Below, piece after piece: positions 19,635 through 31,640 of a stretch of DNA of 64,000 bases. The position numbers were made by a program, and so were the translations under genes. Numbering within the stretch: position 1 is the stretch's first letter; each line of letters starts with the position of its first letter. Under the pieces are notes generated by a model. That model was not told where the DNA came from and made no database searches. It worked only from the letters and a program-made list of their open reading frames with translations. This DNA comes from Mastigias papua (lineage: Eukaryota > Cnidaria > Scyphozoa > Rhizostomeae > Mastigiidae): positions 16,029,858-16,093,857 of the forward strand of contig OZ025274.1 of NCBI GenBank assembly GCA_964019165.1. The letters run 5' to 3'.

Positions 19635-19720
19635 TAACCTTCCCGAGCAGGATTCGAACTCGTGACCGTTGATATTGTTCGTGAAGGTCAGCTATGTTTT
19701 TGCATTGTATTGACAGGGAC
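19635..19720 (-). other. tRNA-like B-box (possible tRNA-derived SINE remnant)
   Basis: On the minus strand, GAGTTCGAATCCTGC contains an exact RNA polymerase III B-box (GTTCGAATC). A weak A-box-like TAGCTGA lies about 35 nt upstream. The acceptor and T stems do not pair well, so this is not a good functional tRNA. Confidence 0.3.
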
Positions 19721-20013
19721 TGATATTGCCTTCTGAATTTGAAATTTCTCCTAGATCCAGTTGTATTTACATAAATTATTTTATGGCACACACCGGCGAT
19801 TCTTTCTACGAGAATTCGCCATTGAGAGACGTAGATTCGTGATTCTTGAAGGCATTTCACATGACAATATATATTGAATGCTTTTATTGCAATTAAATAT
19901 GGACTGCCTATTTGCTCGAGCAGATCACTGGCTCATTTGGGATTTGTTAGTGAATGTCAATGTACCATTCCTGCCCCACCTTTATTAGATTCACACTTGG
20001 CTGTGCATATAGA

Positions 20014-20022
20014 GCGCATGCG
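20014..20022. promoter_or_regulatory. NRF1-like site GCGCATGCG upstream of the zinc-finger gene
   Basis: The palindrome matches the core of the NRF1 motif (TGCGCATGCGCA) found in many metazoan TATA-less promoters. It lies just upstream of a strong donor CATTCG/GTGAGT at 20089, which could end a non-coding first exon. The matching acceptor TATACTTTTAG ends at 20831, 25 nt before the start codon. Confidence 0.4.
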
Positions 20023-20856
20023 TGGACTTGTCGTCCATCTTGTCTGTGCAGCACAATCTTCCGCAGAGTTAGCAGGTTCTTTACATTCGGTGAGTCAACT
20101 TACTTCTTCTTTTTTCTTGTCTTAAAGCATCTATGGTGGCAAATAAATGCTTTTTTGACGTTTTGTTTAGCATTTTGGTTTGAAGTAAAGATGAAAGGTC
20201 CTTGCATCCAATTCATTGCAAGTCTTTTCATTTTCATGGTCGCCGTCAATTCTCCTTGATCAATTTCTACGTAACAAAAATGTCGAGTTGAAGTGAATTT
20301 GTTTTGCATTTGGTGAGACTGTTATCAGATAAGCAATGGCTGATTGTCTTCAGTTCGTCCTAAAAAATGGGCTATCTTTTACCTATGTGACTGTTTTTAG
20401 TGGTCAACGTCTAGGCCAAAGCGCCAATGTCAAAGAAGGATACAAGATGGAGGCTCGTTCTACTCGATCCGACCGCTCTATTTCGCGATTTATCACGTAG
20501 CTGTCTTTGGCGAAAAATGAACGTATATTTGTTTTAGAAGTATAGATGAGTATAAAAGAGCTATGAGCCTTATTTCCATGTAGCATGCTATGCTTTTTTG
20601 GTGCTTGCACTTTGCTGATCAGATATATGGATGGAATGGTTTTACTTTGCAATAGAAGGGTTTAGTAAATGAGTGGCTTGTCTTGCTATAAGTTACCGAT
20701 CATACTTGCTAGATTTATTTGTGCAATGTGATTAAGCTGTTGTGGAAATGGGGGATATCATTTGCAATAAAAGTTTAATGTGGGTAATCTGATGACCCAC
20801 ATAAAGGGGCTTGGTGTTTTTATACTTTTAGACATAGCAAGTAACATTTTGCCATT

Positions 20857-22557
20857 ATGAATCAAGAAGATTGCAATGAAAGCAAAGTTAAAGTTGAGAA
20901 CAACAGCAATATTGCTGAAACAAAAGAATCTACTTACATCTGCCAATTTTGCAGTTCACAATTTAGCAAGAAGGAGGAGTTCTTACTGCATTTCACAGAA
21001 TCTGCATGCAAAATTCAGAATATTGGGAGAATTGAAAGTCGATCATCTCCTCATACAGAAGACATCAAAGACCTATCAGACGCTTCTGCACATGCATCAT
21101 TAGAAGGTGACAGTCAGGAGCAGTCTCAGGCTATTTCCACTCCTCAGATTATCTGTACTGTTGATATGATTCTATGTGAACAAGGAAACAAGATCTTCAT
21201 TGCACCAGAAACAATAAGGATGGGAGACCAAAGTGATAATTTGCAAAGAATCAGCTTTATTTGCCAAATGGCAAATGAAAACCAGTCAGAGAAATCAGCT
21301 TTGGATCAAGACATTGGGAATGCCCAACAAATTGTGATTGCAGAAGGGACAGGATCAAATATGTTAACATCAACTTCAGTCATAGAAACAGTTGCGGGAA
21401 GTGCTGCCCAACATGTTGAAGTGTTTGAAACTGTAGACACAAATACAATCAATGATGAAAGGATAAACGTTCAGCTGGTTGTCCAGGATCCAAAAGCTGA
21501 TCCTGATGAGATTGTGCAGAGTGGAATTATTAAGGATGATGAAGGTAGTGGGACAGCAGTGAATGATGAAGTGGCAACATCTGCAAGGGAACTTGAGTTT
21601 CAGTTTCAATGTCATTTATGTGACAAGAGGTTGAAGACTAAGGCAGGTCTTGAGAGGCATAAGATTTTCCACGCCAGAGAAAAGTCAAAAACATTTCCTT
21701 GTGATACATGTGGTAAGCATTTCACAACACTAAATCGTTTACTGAAGCATGAGGAAATTCATGAAAGAACAAGAGAAGAGGATCATCGTAAAAAACATGA
21801 AATGGAAGGAATAGATGAAAATAGTAGCAGTGAAGCCTTCATTTGTGAAACTTGTCAGAGAACCTTTAGTCATTCCTGTTGTTTGCTTGAGCATGAAAGA
21901 AGCCACTTTAAGGAGAATTTGAAAAAGGGGAAAGATAAATTTCCCTGTGGTCTTTGTGACAAGTCATTCCATGCAGCTAGCCATCTTGCTAGGCATGAGA
22001 AATCACATGACAGGAGGAATGAATTTACGTGTGAGGAATGCGGAGAGTCTTTTGCAAGGAAGAACAGTTTGCTGAAGCATAAGATTGTCCATTCAGATGT
22101 TAAACCATTCATATGTCATATTTGCTCTAGAGGTTTTATGCAGTCCAGTAACCTGACTACTCATTTGAGGATCCACACAAAGGCCAAGCCATACCCATGT
22201 AGCACATGTGGGAAAACATTCTCACATTCCAGTAGTCGTGTAATCCATGAAAGAACCCACACTGGTGAGAAGCCCTATGTATGTGATACATGTGGGAAGA
22301 AGTTCCGTCAATCTGGGGACCTTGCTAAGCATGTTAGGTCACACACAGGTGAGAAACCATACCAATGTGCAGTCTGTGCTAAAACCTTTTCAGTGCAATC
22401 AAATCTCTTAGCACACCTGAGGATTCATGTGAAGAAAAATTCACAAAATGCAGCAGCACTGGCATTGGTTTTAAGTGAGGGGACAACAGGTAATGCAGGG
22501 GTAGTTGCAATGAATGAAGCAGCACAGCAGTTATGTACAGAAACTGTAAACAGTTGA
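20857..22557 (+). CDS. C2H2 zinc-finger protein, nine tandem fingers, 566 aa
   Basis: The whole coding region is one uninterrupted frame. Nine C2H2 fingers occupy about residues 252-524, each with the pattern C-x2-C-x12-H-x3-H. The last three are joined by short linkers, two of which are canonical TGEKPY linkers. An additional degenerate N-terminal motif near residues 28-52 (YICQFCSSQF...HF) ends in Cys rather than His. The region between (about 55-250) is acidic and Ser/Gln-rich, with no KRAB, BTB or SCAN domain. Such proteins are usually nuclear DNA-binding transcription regulators, but the target cannot be inferred. The start codon follows a probable 3' splice site ending at 20831, so a non-coding upstream exon is likely. 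No specific orthologue is recognised. Confidence 0.93.
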   Translation: MNQEDCNESKVKVENNSNIAETKESTYICQFCSSQFSKKEEFLLHFTESACKIQNIGRIESRSSPHTEDIKDLSDASAHASLEGDSQEQSQAISTPQIICTVDMILCEQGNKIFIAPETIRMGDQSDNLQRISFICQMANENQSEKSALDQDIGNAQQIVIAEGTGSNMLTSTSVIETVAGSAAQHVEVFETVDTNTINDERINVQLVVQDPKADPDEIVQSGIIKDDEGSGTAVNDEVATSARELEFQFQCHLCDKRLKTKAGLERHKIFHAREKSKTFPCDTCGKHFTTLNRLLKHEEIHERTREEDHRKKHEMEGIDENSSSEAFICETCQRTFSHSCCLLEHERSHFKENLKKGKDKFPCGLCDKSFHAASHLARHEKSHDRRNEFTCEECGESFARKNSLLKHKIVHSDVKPFICHICSRGFMQSSNLTTHLRIHTKAKPYPCSTCGKTFSHSSSRVIHERTHTGEKPYVCDTCGKKFRQSGDLAKHVRSHTGEKPYQCAVCAKTFSVQSNLLAHLRIHVKKNSQNAAALALVLSEGTTGNAGVVAMNEAAQQLCTETVNS

Positions 22558-23704
22558 AAGTTAGTCTATACATAGATCATTTCCTGACATTTTACATATT
22601 TCATACAGGACTATTCTATGTAGATTTACTGACAAAAGTTAATTATAGTCGAGATGACAAGCTTTGTTGTATGCATATGTGAAGAGAGGATAGATACTGA
22701 TACATAAACACTTCAAATTGTTATATTCCTTAGTGTGGAGGTATTCTAATATCTTGTCCTCAAGGCATGTACTAAATTATTTGATAAACTAGAACAAATG
22801 GATCATACAGTTGGTGGCAATCTTGCTGAAACTTGCATCACAAAATGTATGCAGTTCTTTTATTATGAGTTATTCAATCCTGATGTATTGCTAGAAACAG
22901 TGTTCAACAGAAATGCTGAAGAAAAAACAAAGTCATTTTCAGAAAATTAGAAGTAAATCATTGGGATCAAAAATCTTTGTAGTAATGTGCAAAGTATGAG
23001 TTACATATTGATGGTTTTTTCATAATGAACTACTGAAAAATGATCTGATAAAATATTGCTGTTGATCTAATTTTACAAGCTAAACTAGTTTTTACATAAA
23101 AATCTGCTAAATCATAGAAAATTTTTATTAAAATGACAAGATGGGGGCAACAAAGTGTGGTTCCAGTTTAAACAGCTGATATAGATTTATGCTTGCCAAT
23201 CACTCAAGCCAGTCTGTTGAGCTTCTCAATAAGTTTCCAAAAAAGTTAATTTGTAGAACACCAAGAATCATCCATAATACCATTTTGTTGTAAATATGAG
23301 TAATAGGAAATTTTGATCTCTAAATGATAACTGCAAACCAATGAAGATGGTTGTCTTTTGATGTTCTTTTTAAGAACCACATTACTTTCAGGCAACAAAA
23401 GGTGGTATGTAACTACCCTGCAACCAATGTTCCAGATGCTGTTTTCAAAATCATATCCAGAACTACCAAAGCCCCGATACTGTGTGCATTGACAGCATAA
23501 AGTATACATTACATAATATATAAATTCTGAAGGAAAATAATTCTTAAAAACATATGAAACAAAACAACATTAATCATAGTACATAAATGACAAACAACGT
23601 ATATGAAACAAAACAGCATTAATTAAGGTACATTGAACATATCAAGCTTTGTAGATGCCAAACAGGAACAACTGGGTTAGAAATACTGATCTTAGACAAA
23701 TTCA
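22558..23704. other. Convergent 3' intergenic region
   Basis: This lies between the zinc-finger stop codon and the stop of the minus-strand disordered-protein gene. It is AT-rich 3'UTR-like sequence, with no recognisable gene, repeat or RNA. Confidence 0.5.
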
Positions 23705-26700
23705 TCATTTCTCAAAAACATGGTGACCATCATGTTTCTCCTCTAGCATCTTTGGTAGTCCACTCTCTGAGGATAAAATGTGAATATCAGAGTAGCAATG
23801 ATAAAGAATTCAAATTAGTGATAAGCTAGGAGCCTTACGGGTCCCCTATGTACTTTCAGTTAGACTATGGTAACAAAAGAATGATTGCAATGTTCTCCTT
23901 CAGTTTTTTAAATCACTTGAAGAAAGAAATGAGGAAAAAAACTCACCTGCTTATCAAAATTTTTCGTTCTCTAGTTTGTAAAACTTATTTTAAAATTTTC
24001 TCACCTCTTTGAGCTTTCAATTGTTTCTTTGATGCAAACTCTAGAAGAAATGCAGGAACTTCCCTTTCACTTTCCTCATTCTGTGATATATTAATGTCAT
24101 CAGTGGCTTCCTCAATAACTGTACTCCTTCTGGCTGTAATCTGAAATAGTATGAATTAATGGCAATGATAAAGTCAAGTGAGAAATGTTTTACTGGGAAT
24201 AGCAGTACCACCTGTAACATTCACTATTCCTCTTTTGCAACATTATTATCCTGATGATAAAATGTGCTTGTACAATGTGAAGAGCTGTACTATGGTTCCA
24301 GCAAAACATGTTTACACAAATATTGTGTTACTGATGGATGAAATTCTAAATACCACAAATGGATGGATGAAATCTTAGGTCAAACTATTATATAAAATCA
24401 AACTCCAACATACCTTTTTGTACATAGACAAGCCATCAGGTGATGTAATGGTCCTACCTCTAAAGCTTGAGCCATCATCTCTCTTTTGATCATCTGCAAC
24501 TTTTCCTTTTTCCATTTTTTTTCCTAAATTGAAACAAAGTATATATTGTGTCAAATGAATAGCCACAAAGTGTGATAGACCTGCAGTTTTGCCTTGCTGA
24601 GCTTTCCATATGCCAATATCATTATTAGGTAATAAAATTTCCACACAAAACCACTGTGGTTTCAATGGGAGGTAGCTGTAATGAGGAGGATTTAAACTAA
24701 AATTTTCAGACAATATTCCTTACTTACAGCCTCTTAAAAATTGCAATTGTGGTACAAGAACTTAATGGATTTCCTGGCTGTAGCCCCCTGTGTCCCAGCC
24801 ATTGTGTCAATGTATGGTTTGACACAACACAGCAATTAATCTGCCACAAAATTAGGTGTTTTACTGGCATCTGTTACAAAGACACAAGCACTTCATGTGA
24901 CGTGATATGTGATTTGATATGTGCTGGGTAATGTTAGTCAAAACAAAATCATTAAAACTGAGATGCAATGATATTAGGGTGCTCAATGTTAAGTTAATTG
25001 GCCTAGACATAAATTCCATTTCACCTTGTGAAAATAATGATAAGATGAAACTGAAGACATAACATTATCTATCAAAACTTATACAGCAATATTCAATTTT
25101 TGCAGCAAATTGGAAAAAAGTTGTTACCAGATGAACTTTCATTTGATTTTAGTCTTGCAAGTAGCTGCCTCTTCCAAGCTGGAATATCATCATCACCATC
25201 ATACTCATCAATTGATTTGATGTCATTTGTATCCAATGCACCTCTGAACCAACAAGATTTTTGTTTTCTTTCCAATTCCATTGCAAATTTTGTCCCTGAA
25301 CTAATTCCTGAGAACTTCCTTTCTCTCATTGGTAAATTGCTATCAGCTGATGAGAAATTCTCAAACATTGAAACTGGCCTATTCTGTTTTCTGCTGTTTT
25401 CATCTTTCCTTCTCATCTCCACTTTTACTTTTTCAGGAGTTTTTGAGTGCTTTTCATTTGTTCTTTCACTAGATTGTTCCTTTTCACTTCCCTGCTCTTG
25501 GCTGTTTTTACTCTTTTCTATGTTTTTCAAATTTTCAATTTGTGTAACTTGAACTTTGTTTGGTCCAATTTTTGTTTCATGTGAGTCGGGCCTGATAAAC
25601 GTAGCCTTCTTACTTTCCTCTTGTTGTGGGCTGTCTTTTATCTCTAAAGCATTCCTTAATGGCGGCCTTTGTTTTGGCTTTGGTTTTGGTTTTGGCTTTG
25701 GGGCAGGTGGTCTCTTAACAGAAGATGCTGGCTCTTGTTCTTTTCCAAGCAAAAAACTGTCTTTCGTCAATTCACTGGCATCTTTTTTCTTATCAGAATC
25801 CATACGATCACCTGAAGTGTCCTTGTGAACATCATAAGGCTTTTGTTCATTAGTAGCCATGCCTTTGTCAACACCAGAAATTGCAGTTAAAGGCTTTGTC
25901 TTTTCTCTCAGGTTGCTAGAATCCTCATCTTTCTGAACCATATAATGTTCTTTCTTTAATTCAAAAATAGCTTTTTTAAGATTATTCCTCTCAGAATCAG
26001 TACCATCGCTACTTCCTAGAACCACACCCTCCCCCTGACAGGCTTCTGCTTTACTAAGAGAAATGTCACTTTCTAGTTTGGTATCTGATATATGCACGTC
26101 CTTGTCATGATTCTTACCAACTTCAGCCTTAAATGATAGATTCCCATCACCATTTGTGGGGCTTACCTCCTTACCAACATCTATATCATCTGAAGAATTC
26201 TTATCTCCTCCACCTTCATTTCTGTCTTCTACCTTATTCTCAACTGCAATTGCCTTTTCCACGTTAACAGTGGATTCTTGTTTTACATATAAACTCTTTT
26301 TCTCCATATTCTCATTTACAGTCTGTTTTTGTCCATCATTATATGTCGGTTTTGAAATTCCCTGTTCAAATGAATCTATATGTACAAGTTTACGTCTAAG
26401 AGGCTTAGGAAACCTCTTCCCTTCTTCTTCCTTTTCATCATATTTGCCTCTTTCACTCCTCAAATGTTGTTCTGGACGTGTGCTTGCAGCAGAGCTGTCT
26501 ACAAAATTACCTGATGCCAGATTTAGTATATTGTCATTATTCTTAAATTCACCCATTGTCTCTAAGTTTTGAACAACTTTCCTATCAAGTGAAGATTTGT
26601 CAGCCTTTTCATCAAAATTATCACAAACATCTTTTCTGGTCACTGAAGAATATGCCGTTTCTATTTTCCCTTTGTCTTCCCCCCTGTGTCCTTCCCCTAA

Positions 26701-29700
26701 AATTGGATCCACTCTAGCATCTCCTGACTTGCCAACCTGTATTTCACTGCATTTTTTTAGGATGTCTTTCTCAATAGCATCTTCTACTTTTGCAGCATCT
26801 CGCCCATTTGAACTACTATTGAGATAACTATTGCTTCTAAATTCACAAGAGATATTTCCATCTTTCATGTCTTTACTATTCAAATCTGTTGGCAGTACAT
26901 TTCCATGAATTTCCTTTGAGTTTTTGATGGCATCCTGCTGTATGTCTGTGCTACCAGAATTTTCACATAAGCTATTCTCTAAATAACTAGGTTCAGGCTT
27001 TTCCTCACTATACCCTGGTTTTTCTACTGCAAGTTCAGTTTCACCCTCAGAGCTCCATTTATTCCATACACTTTCATCCTGACCTCCATCCACACGGTTC
27101 TCTATCCCTTTAACTATGTTATCATCTAATGGAGCATTTCTTGGTACGGTATTTTTCTTTGTATCATTGCAAATATTGTCTACTTTAGCATCTGCATTAC
27201 TTCTGACTTTGTCCATCATACTACAACTTTCCACTGAAAAACTCTTCAATTCATTCTCATTGGCTCTGTGTTCAAAATGGCCTACATTCTGTTCATGCTT
27301 TCCAACCAATTCCTTGTTTTTTTCTGATGATTCTGCTGGTACTTCCTTCCCAAAAATATGCGTGACTTCCTTATGCCCCATAGAATGGTGCTGCCCCCCA
27401 ACCCTTTCATCATCATCAAGACTTTTCAATGGTGCTGTCTTTTTCAAGGTATATTGATCTTCATTTGAAATGTTATTTTTGTTCAGTTTCCTTTTTATAT
27501 CAAATACTGATTTCATTACCCCATCAGTTTCATCTTCATCGACCACATTTTCGTGATCTTTTTGCTTCAGTTCCTCATGACTTCGATAGTCAAAATGTTC
27601 ATTTACTGTTAAACTGGTATCATTCTCCTTTAACTTATCATCGTGGCCATCATCACCCCAAAGCTGTTTCCTTCTCTTATTCAATTGATCTAACCAATTT
27701 GGTTTACTAGGCTCATTAGGTTTTGGCTTTCGAAGTAAATGATCAATCCTGCTTTCTTGACCTTTATCTTCTAGAGCGCTTGAATCTTCTGTTTCTGTCT
27801 TGTCTGGTCCTTTCTTCATTTTTGAAAATTCTAACTTCATCCAAGCTGGCAATTCATCCGTTGGTGACTCAACTTTTGTCAGTGGTTCCTCTCTTTTAAC
27901 TGATTCATCTTTACTCAATGATGTGACATCTGACGGCATCTGGTTACGATTTGCAGTCATGCCACCCACTTTGTTTTGGTTAGACGCGTCTCCACTACAT
28001 TTTGCTTTCTTCTTTTGTAATTCGTTAAGCCACCTTGGTGTTGCTCTCACCCTTTGCTTTTCCTCTTCCTTTGCCACATCAGGTTTACTTTGTTCCGCAG
28101 TATTTTTAACTAGCATTGCCGATGATTGCCCTGTTTTGAGTTTTGTCTTTGGCTTTGGCGGTGGTGGCTTGGGCTGAGTTTTCAGAACGTGAGCACTTGA
28201 TATTGTGACGGCATTTGACGCATCTTCGTCTTTGACACTGTCCTTAGCACTAGTTTCGATTTCCCCGACATTTTCATTTGACTTCAAGTAACCAGGCTCT
28301 GACATCATTTGGTTTAGACCACCTTCTTGTAATCGACGATGCAGAATTGGTGATTGTTGTAAACCAAAAACATCTTTCTCTGTTACAAGAACAAGGCTAG
28401 GCGATGCTGATCGACTGATCTTCGCCGTATGGTGTGGACTTTCAGATGGAGGTGTCATAGGACTAACTGGTCGTGGCGAAGAGACAGGACTTTTGGACTT
28501 CAAGAGTTGTGAAGCAGGGTCCTCTGTTGACTCGAGCACATTTTTTGCTGACTTAGACGGGATGGGTGGGCTCGGCTGGAATACAAAAAACTGAACGATG
28601 AAAATAAGCTGTTTCCTGTTGTTCAACAAAACCATACCGTAATGACTCGATTAAGCCCCCAGAGGCTTATTGAACGATTCTGCGTGTGGGGGTTTATTTG
28701 AAGGGAGGGCTTGTTAGATGCAGAGGTCATCAAGTTTACAAAAGACAATATCTTATATTATTTTTCAATATAAATACTTTGATTTAATGTAAATCGAGAT
28801 GGGATCAAGGAGGAGAAAGCTTAGCAGTTGTTTTCGTCAAAAATTAGCATATAAGAGCAAACCAATAGCTGAATTCTAACTTTCAATGCTTTCAATCTGT
28901 ACTATACTGTACCCAGATAACCCCCATGCGGGCTTATTCGAGGGTGGGGGCTTATTTGTCAGGAATCATCCTGGAGGTAGGGGCTTGTACGAGGGAGGCT
29001 TATTCGAAGGAGGGGGCTTAATTGAATCATTGCGGTACTAAAAACTTATTAAAGAAATTTAATTTTATCGATATGTCAACGTTGATCCAGGTGCAAAAGA
29101 TTCATTTAAAAATAATCCCACCAAATCAGCGTTATATCTTTTTAGGTAAATTAAGAAATATCTATAACAAACATGGCTTTAAGTGTGACACATGCGAATG
29201 AGTGCTACGTATTTGCTTCATATCAATATGTTTTCAATGTCTGCGCTTTCTCTTCTTATCTACGGTTTCAAAATGAAATTAAGCCAAAGACTCTGAAAAC
29301 ACCGGGTATCTTCGCTCATTAAAGACTAATTGTCTTACTTTTCCCAATGGGCTCTTCTTTTTATTCAAAACACTTCCAAGATCAGACATGAGCTTGTCGC
29401 TAAATACTGGTGAGCTAAATCTATTCATAGGGCGTGTTGTCTTCTTCGGAACCTCCACGGGTTGTGGATCTTCATCCATTTTAATACTAACATTCAAAGT
29501 CCTGAGAAAAAACAAATGAATTTCAAAAACCAAAAATGAAAGACAAACAGAAAACGCTGAAAAACATCCGTGGTTTCATATAGATTAAAAATTACTTCCA
29601 ACTCTAACCTTCTGCTCTTATGAAAATGGGTTCAACAATGCACTTTGTGAATAATTTGGTATATGAAATGGTTTCTTGTCACCTCGACTTTGGCTAAAAT

Positions 29701-31638
29701 ATAGCACCTTTTTCAAAATACAAATGACATTGTTGATTTTCTTCTTTATTACAGAAATTCTACATCCTTTGCTTAACAGTAGTTTAATTGTACAGAATAT
29801 CAAGCAATTAAAGTAGTAATGATGGTGATAAACTGGCATACATATCCATGGGTCCCTGAGTCTCTTTGATCTGTACTGCTTCATTATCAGTTGTTGCAGC
29901 CCATGCCCATGACTGTGGCCGGCGTCTCTTTTGCACTCTCCTTTGTGCCAAACCTACTTTAAATCTCTCTTTTGAAAAATCCAATGGGCTTGAGGATGCC
30001 TATGAAGGAGTGATAATAGAATGCACCAAGGAAAAAATCTATAGTTTCATGGATCCAACTTTGAAAAATGCCAATGATTCTATGGCCACTATCTGTCACA
30101 CTTCTGCCATAAATCCTATTTCAGTTTCCCACAAAATATACAAAACTAGCTTGAAACTAATAGCAGCTAATTGCTTTAGTTTGATAAAAATCCCAGAAAT
30201 GATCAGACCTCATGGAAAATTAACTTAACATTTTGGATGGATCTGGTTTGTGGAATTGGCACTTACAAGTTGTGAAGCAAAGTCAAGATCAAATTCATCA
30301 CTTTCCATTTTCTCTTCCTAAAAAAGATTGTGATTTAATTACTTTTGAAGTTCAAGGTAGTAGAATGTACAAAAACATTAAAAATCTTTCAAATAATCAT
30401 ACCGTAAATCCTCGAATTAGCCCCCTGGGGGCTTATTTATTTTTGATGTTTTTTGGGTGGGGGCTTATTCGAGGGGGGCTTATTTGAGGGGGGCTTATAA
30501 AATTATTTGACAAATGTTGTATAAAAAGCTCATTCCCAAAGCTCCTTTTCTCCACACTATTACAAGAACAGTCTATATTTAAGCATTAGTCTTTATTACA
30601 GTCTTCGTCATCACCTAGGGTGGGGGCTTATTCGAGGGGGGGCTTATTAACAATTTGAAGTTCTAGCATGGGGGCTTATTCGAGGGGGGGCTTATTCGAG
30701 GGGGGGCTAATTTGAGGATTTACGGTATCTGAAAACAATAGGACAACTTGCAGGTAGAATTTGAAATATGCTCACCTTCTCTGTTGACCTGATTATATTC
30801 AGGTAATCTTTCTGCAGAAAAAATAAAAGAACTTTAGAGGCAATGGCAAAATAAGCCAATACTCCTTTGAAGTGACTCTACTCTTGAGCCAAATGACGTA
30901 ATGATAAAGTAGCTATGGAGAATCCAGTAGTGTCACAAATGTGATAGCAAAGTTTAATATGCTTGAGGTTATTAGAAACTGGGTGACAGTTTACATTGTA
31001 TAGACCTTTGAGTCACTTAATGTAAATAATGATGACTATGATAATGCTTCCCCCATATAAAAATGTTTCTAGTAATGCAAGTTTTGAACTCATGCAGTCT
31101 AAAATAATTATAGGTGTACCTAACAAATTTTATTTTCATAGTACAAACCGTCTCTTTATCTTCTTCATTATATTGTGATACTTTTTCAGCAACTTCATCT
31201 GGATTCTGTCTTGCATTTTTACTGAGAACCTTGAAAAAATTTGAACATACTCATAGTCAAGACTATATTAAAAAAAGACAAAAGGTTGGCACATGCCATG
31301 CAAAACCAGTGAAACCTGTAGCTGGTAGCTCCACACAGTTTGTGAATCCATATAACTCAAATCAAATTGGCTGCGGTTTACAAAATGTCCCCATATAGCA
31401 AAGAGGCATTTACAGTCAAAGCTGCATGATTATGATAGAGTGAAAATGATTTGCTTGACAATCATATCATGGTAACTTTGTACTTTATTTAAAATAGCAA
31501 TAGGGGTCTGTGCCCATTTGAATGCAGGTGATTTTGGCATATCTGAACAATACAAAAACAAGACAAAACGTAATATACCTGAGCTCGTTCACGAACTTGT
31601 TTCAAAAATAGATTCTGATCCACATTTAACTGGTCCAT
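23705..31638 (-). CDS. Large disordered protein with repeated Trp-Leu basic motifs, 1434 aa, unrecognised
   Basis: Ten exons (minus strand, 5' to 3'): 31638-31579, 31229-31149, 30811-30776, 30317-30267, 29999-29842, 29501-29339, 28575-25128, 24523-24414, 24140-24005, 23766-23705. They total 4305 nt and every junction is in phase. One 3.4-kb exon encodes most of it. The protein is dominated by Lys, Glu, Ser and Asp and lacks a globular domain I recognise. Short Trp motifs recur: RWLNELQKKK near residue 364, LPAWMKLEF near 426, PNWLDQLNKRRK near 476 and DIPAWKRQLLARLK near 1314. Proline runs (PKPPPPKPK, and PKPKPKPKPK near 1139) could bind SH3 domains. Similar P-x-W-(K/L)-x-x-L-x-x-(K/R) motifs occur in some actin-associated proteins such as taperin, phostensin and espin, so a cytoskeletal role is possible but only inferred. 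More upstream exons may exist. Confidence 0.8.
28637..29035. mobile_element. TA-flanked inverted-repeat element A with G-rich motif
   Basis: Left end CCGTAATGACTCGATTAAGC and right end GCTTAATTGAATCATTGCGG are imperfect inverted repeats flanked by TA. The interior has several GGGGGCTTATTCGA-like motifs. It lies in an intron of the 1434-aa gene and has no transposase. A TA target site suggests a Tc1/mariner-type non-autonomous element. Confidence 0.8.
30412..30725. mobile_element. TA-flanked inverted-repeat element B with G-rich motif array
   Basis: Left end CCGTAAATCCTCGAATTAGC and right end GCTAATTTGAGGATTTACGG are nearly perfect inverted repeats flanked by TA. At least six copies of GGGGGCTTATTCGAG or close variants are inside. 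It is the same family as the element at 28637-29035 and lies in another intron of the same gene. Confidence 0.88.
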
Positions 31639-31640
31639 TA

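Noticed and set aside
25100..28177. Several plus-strand frames of 75-150 codons opposite the large 3.4-kb exon
   Set aside because: They are shadows of the minus-strand coding exon, Phe/Ser-rich as expected from complementing Lys/Glu codons.
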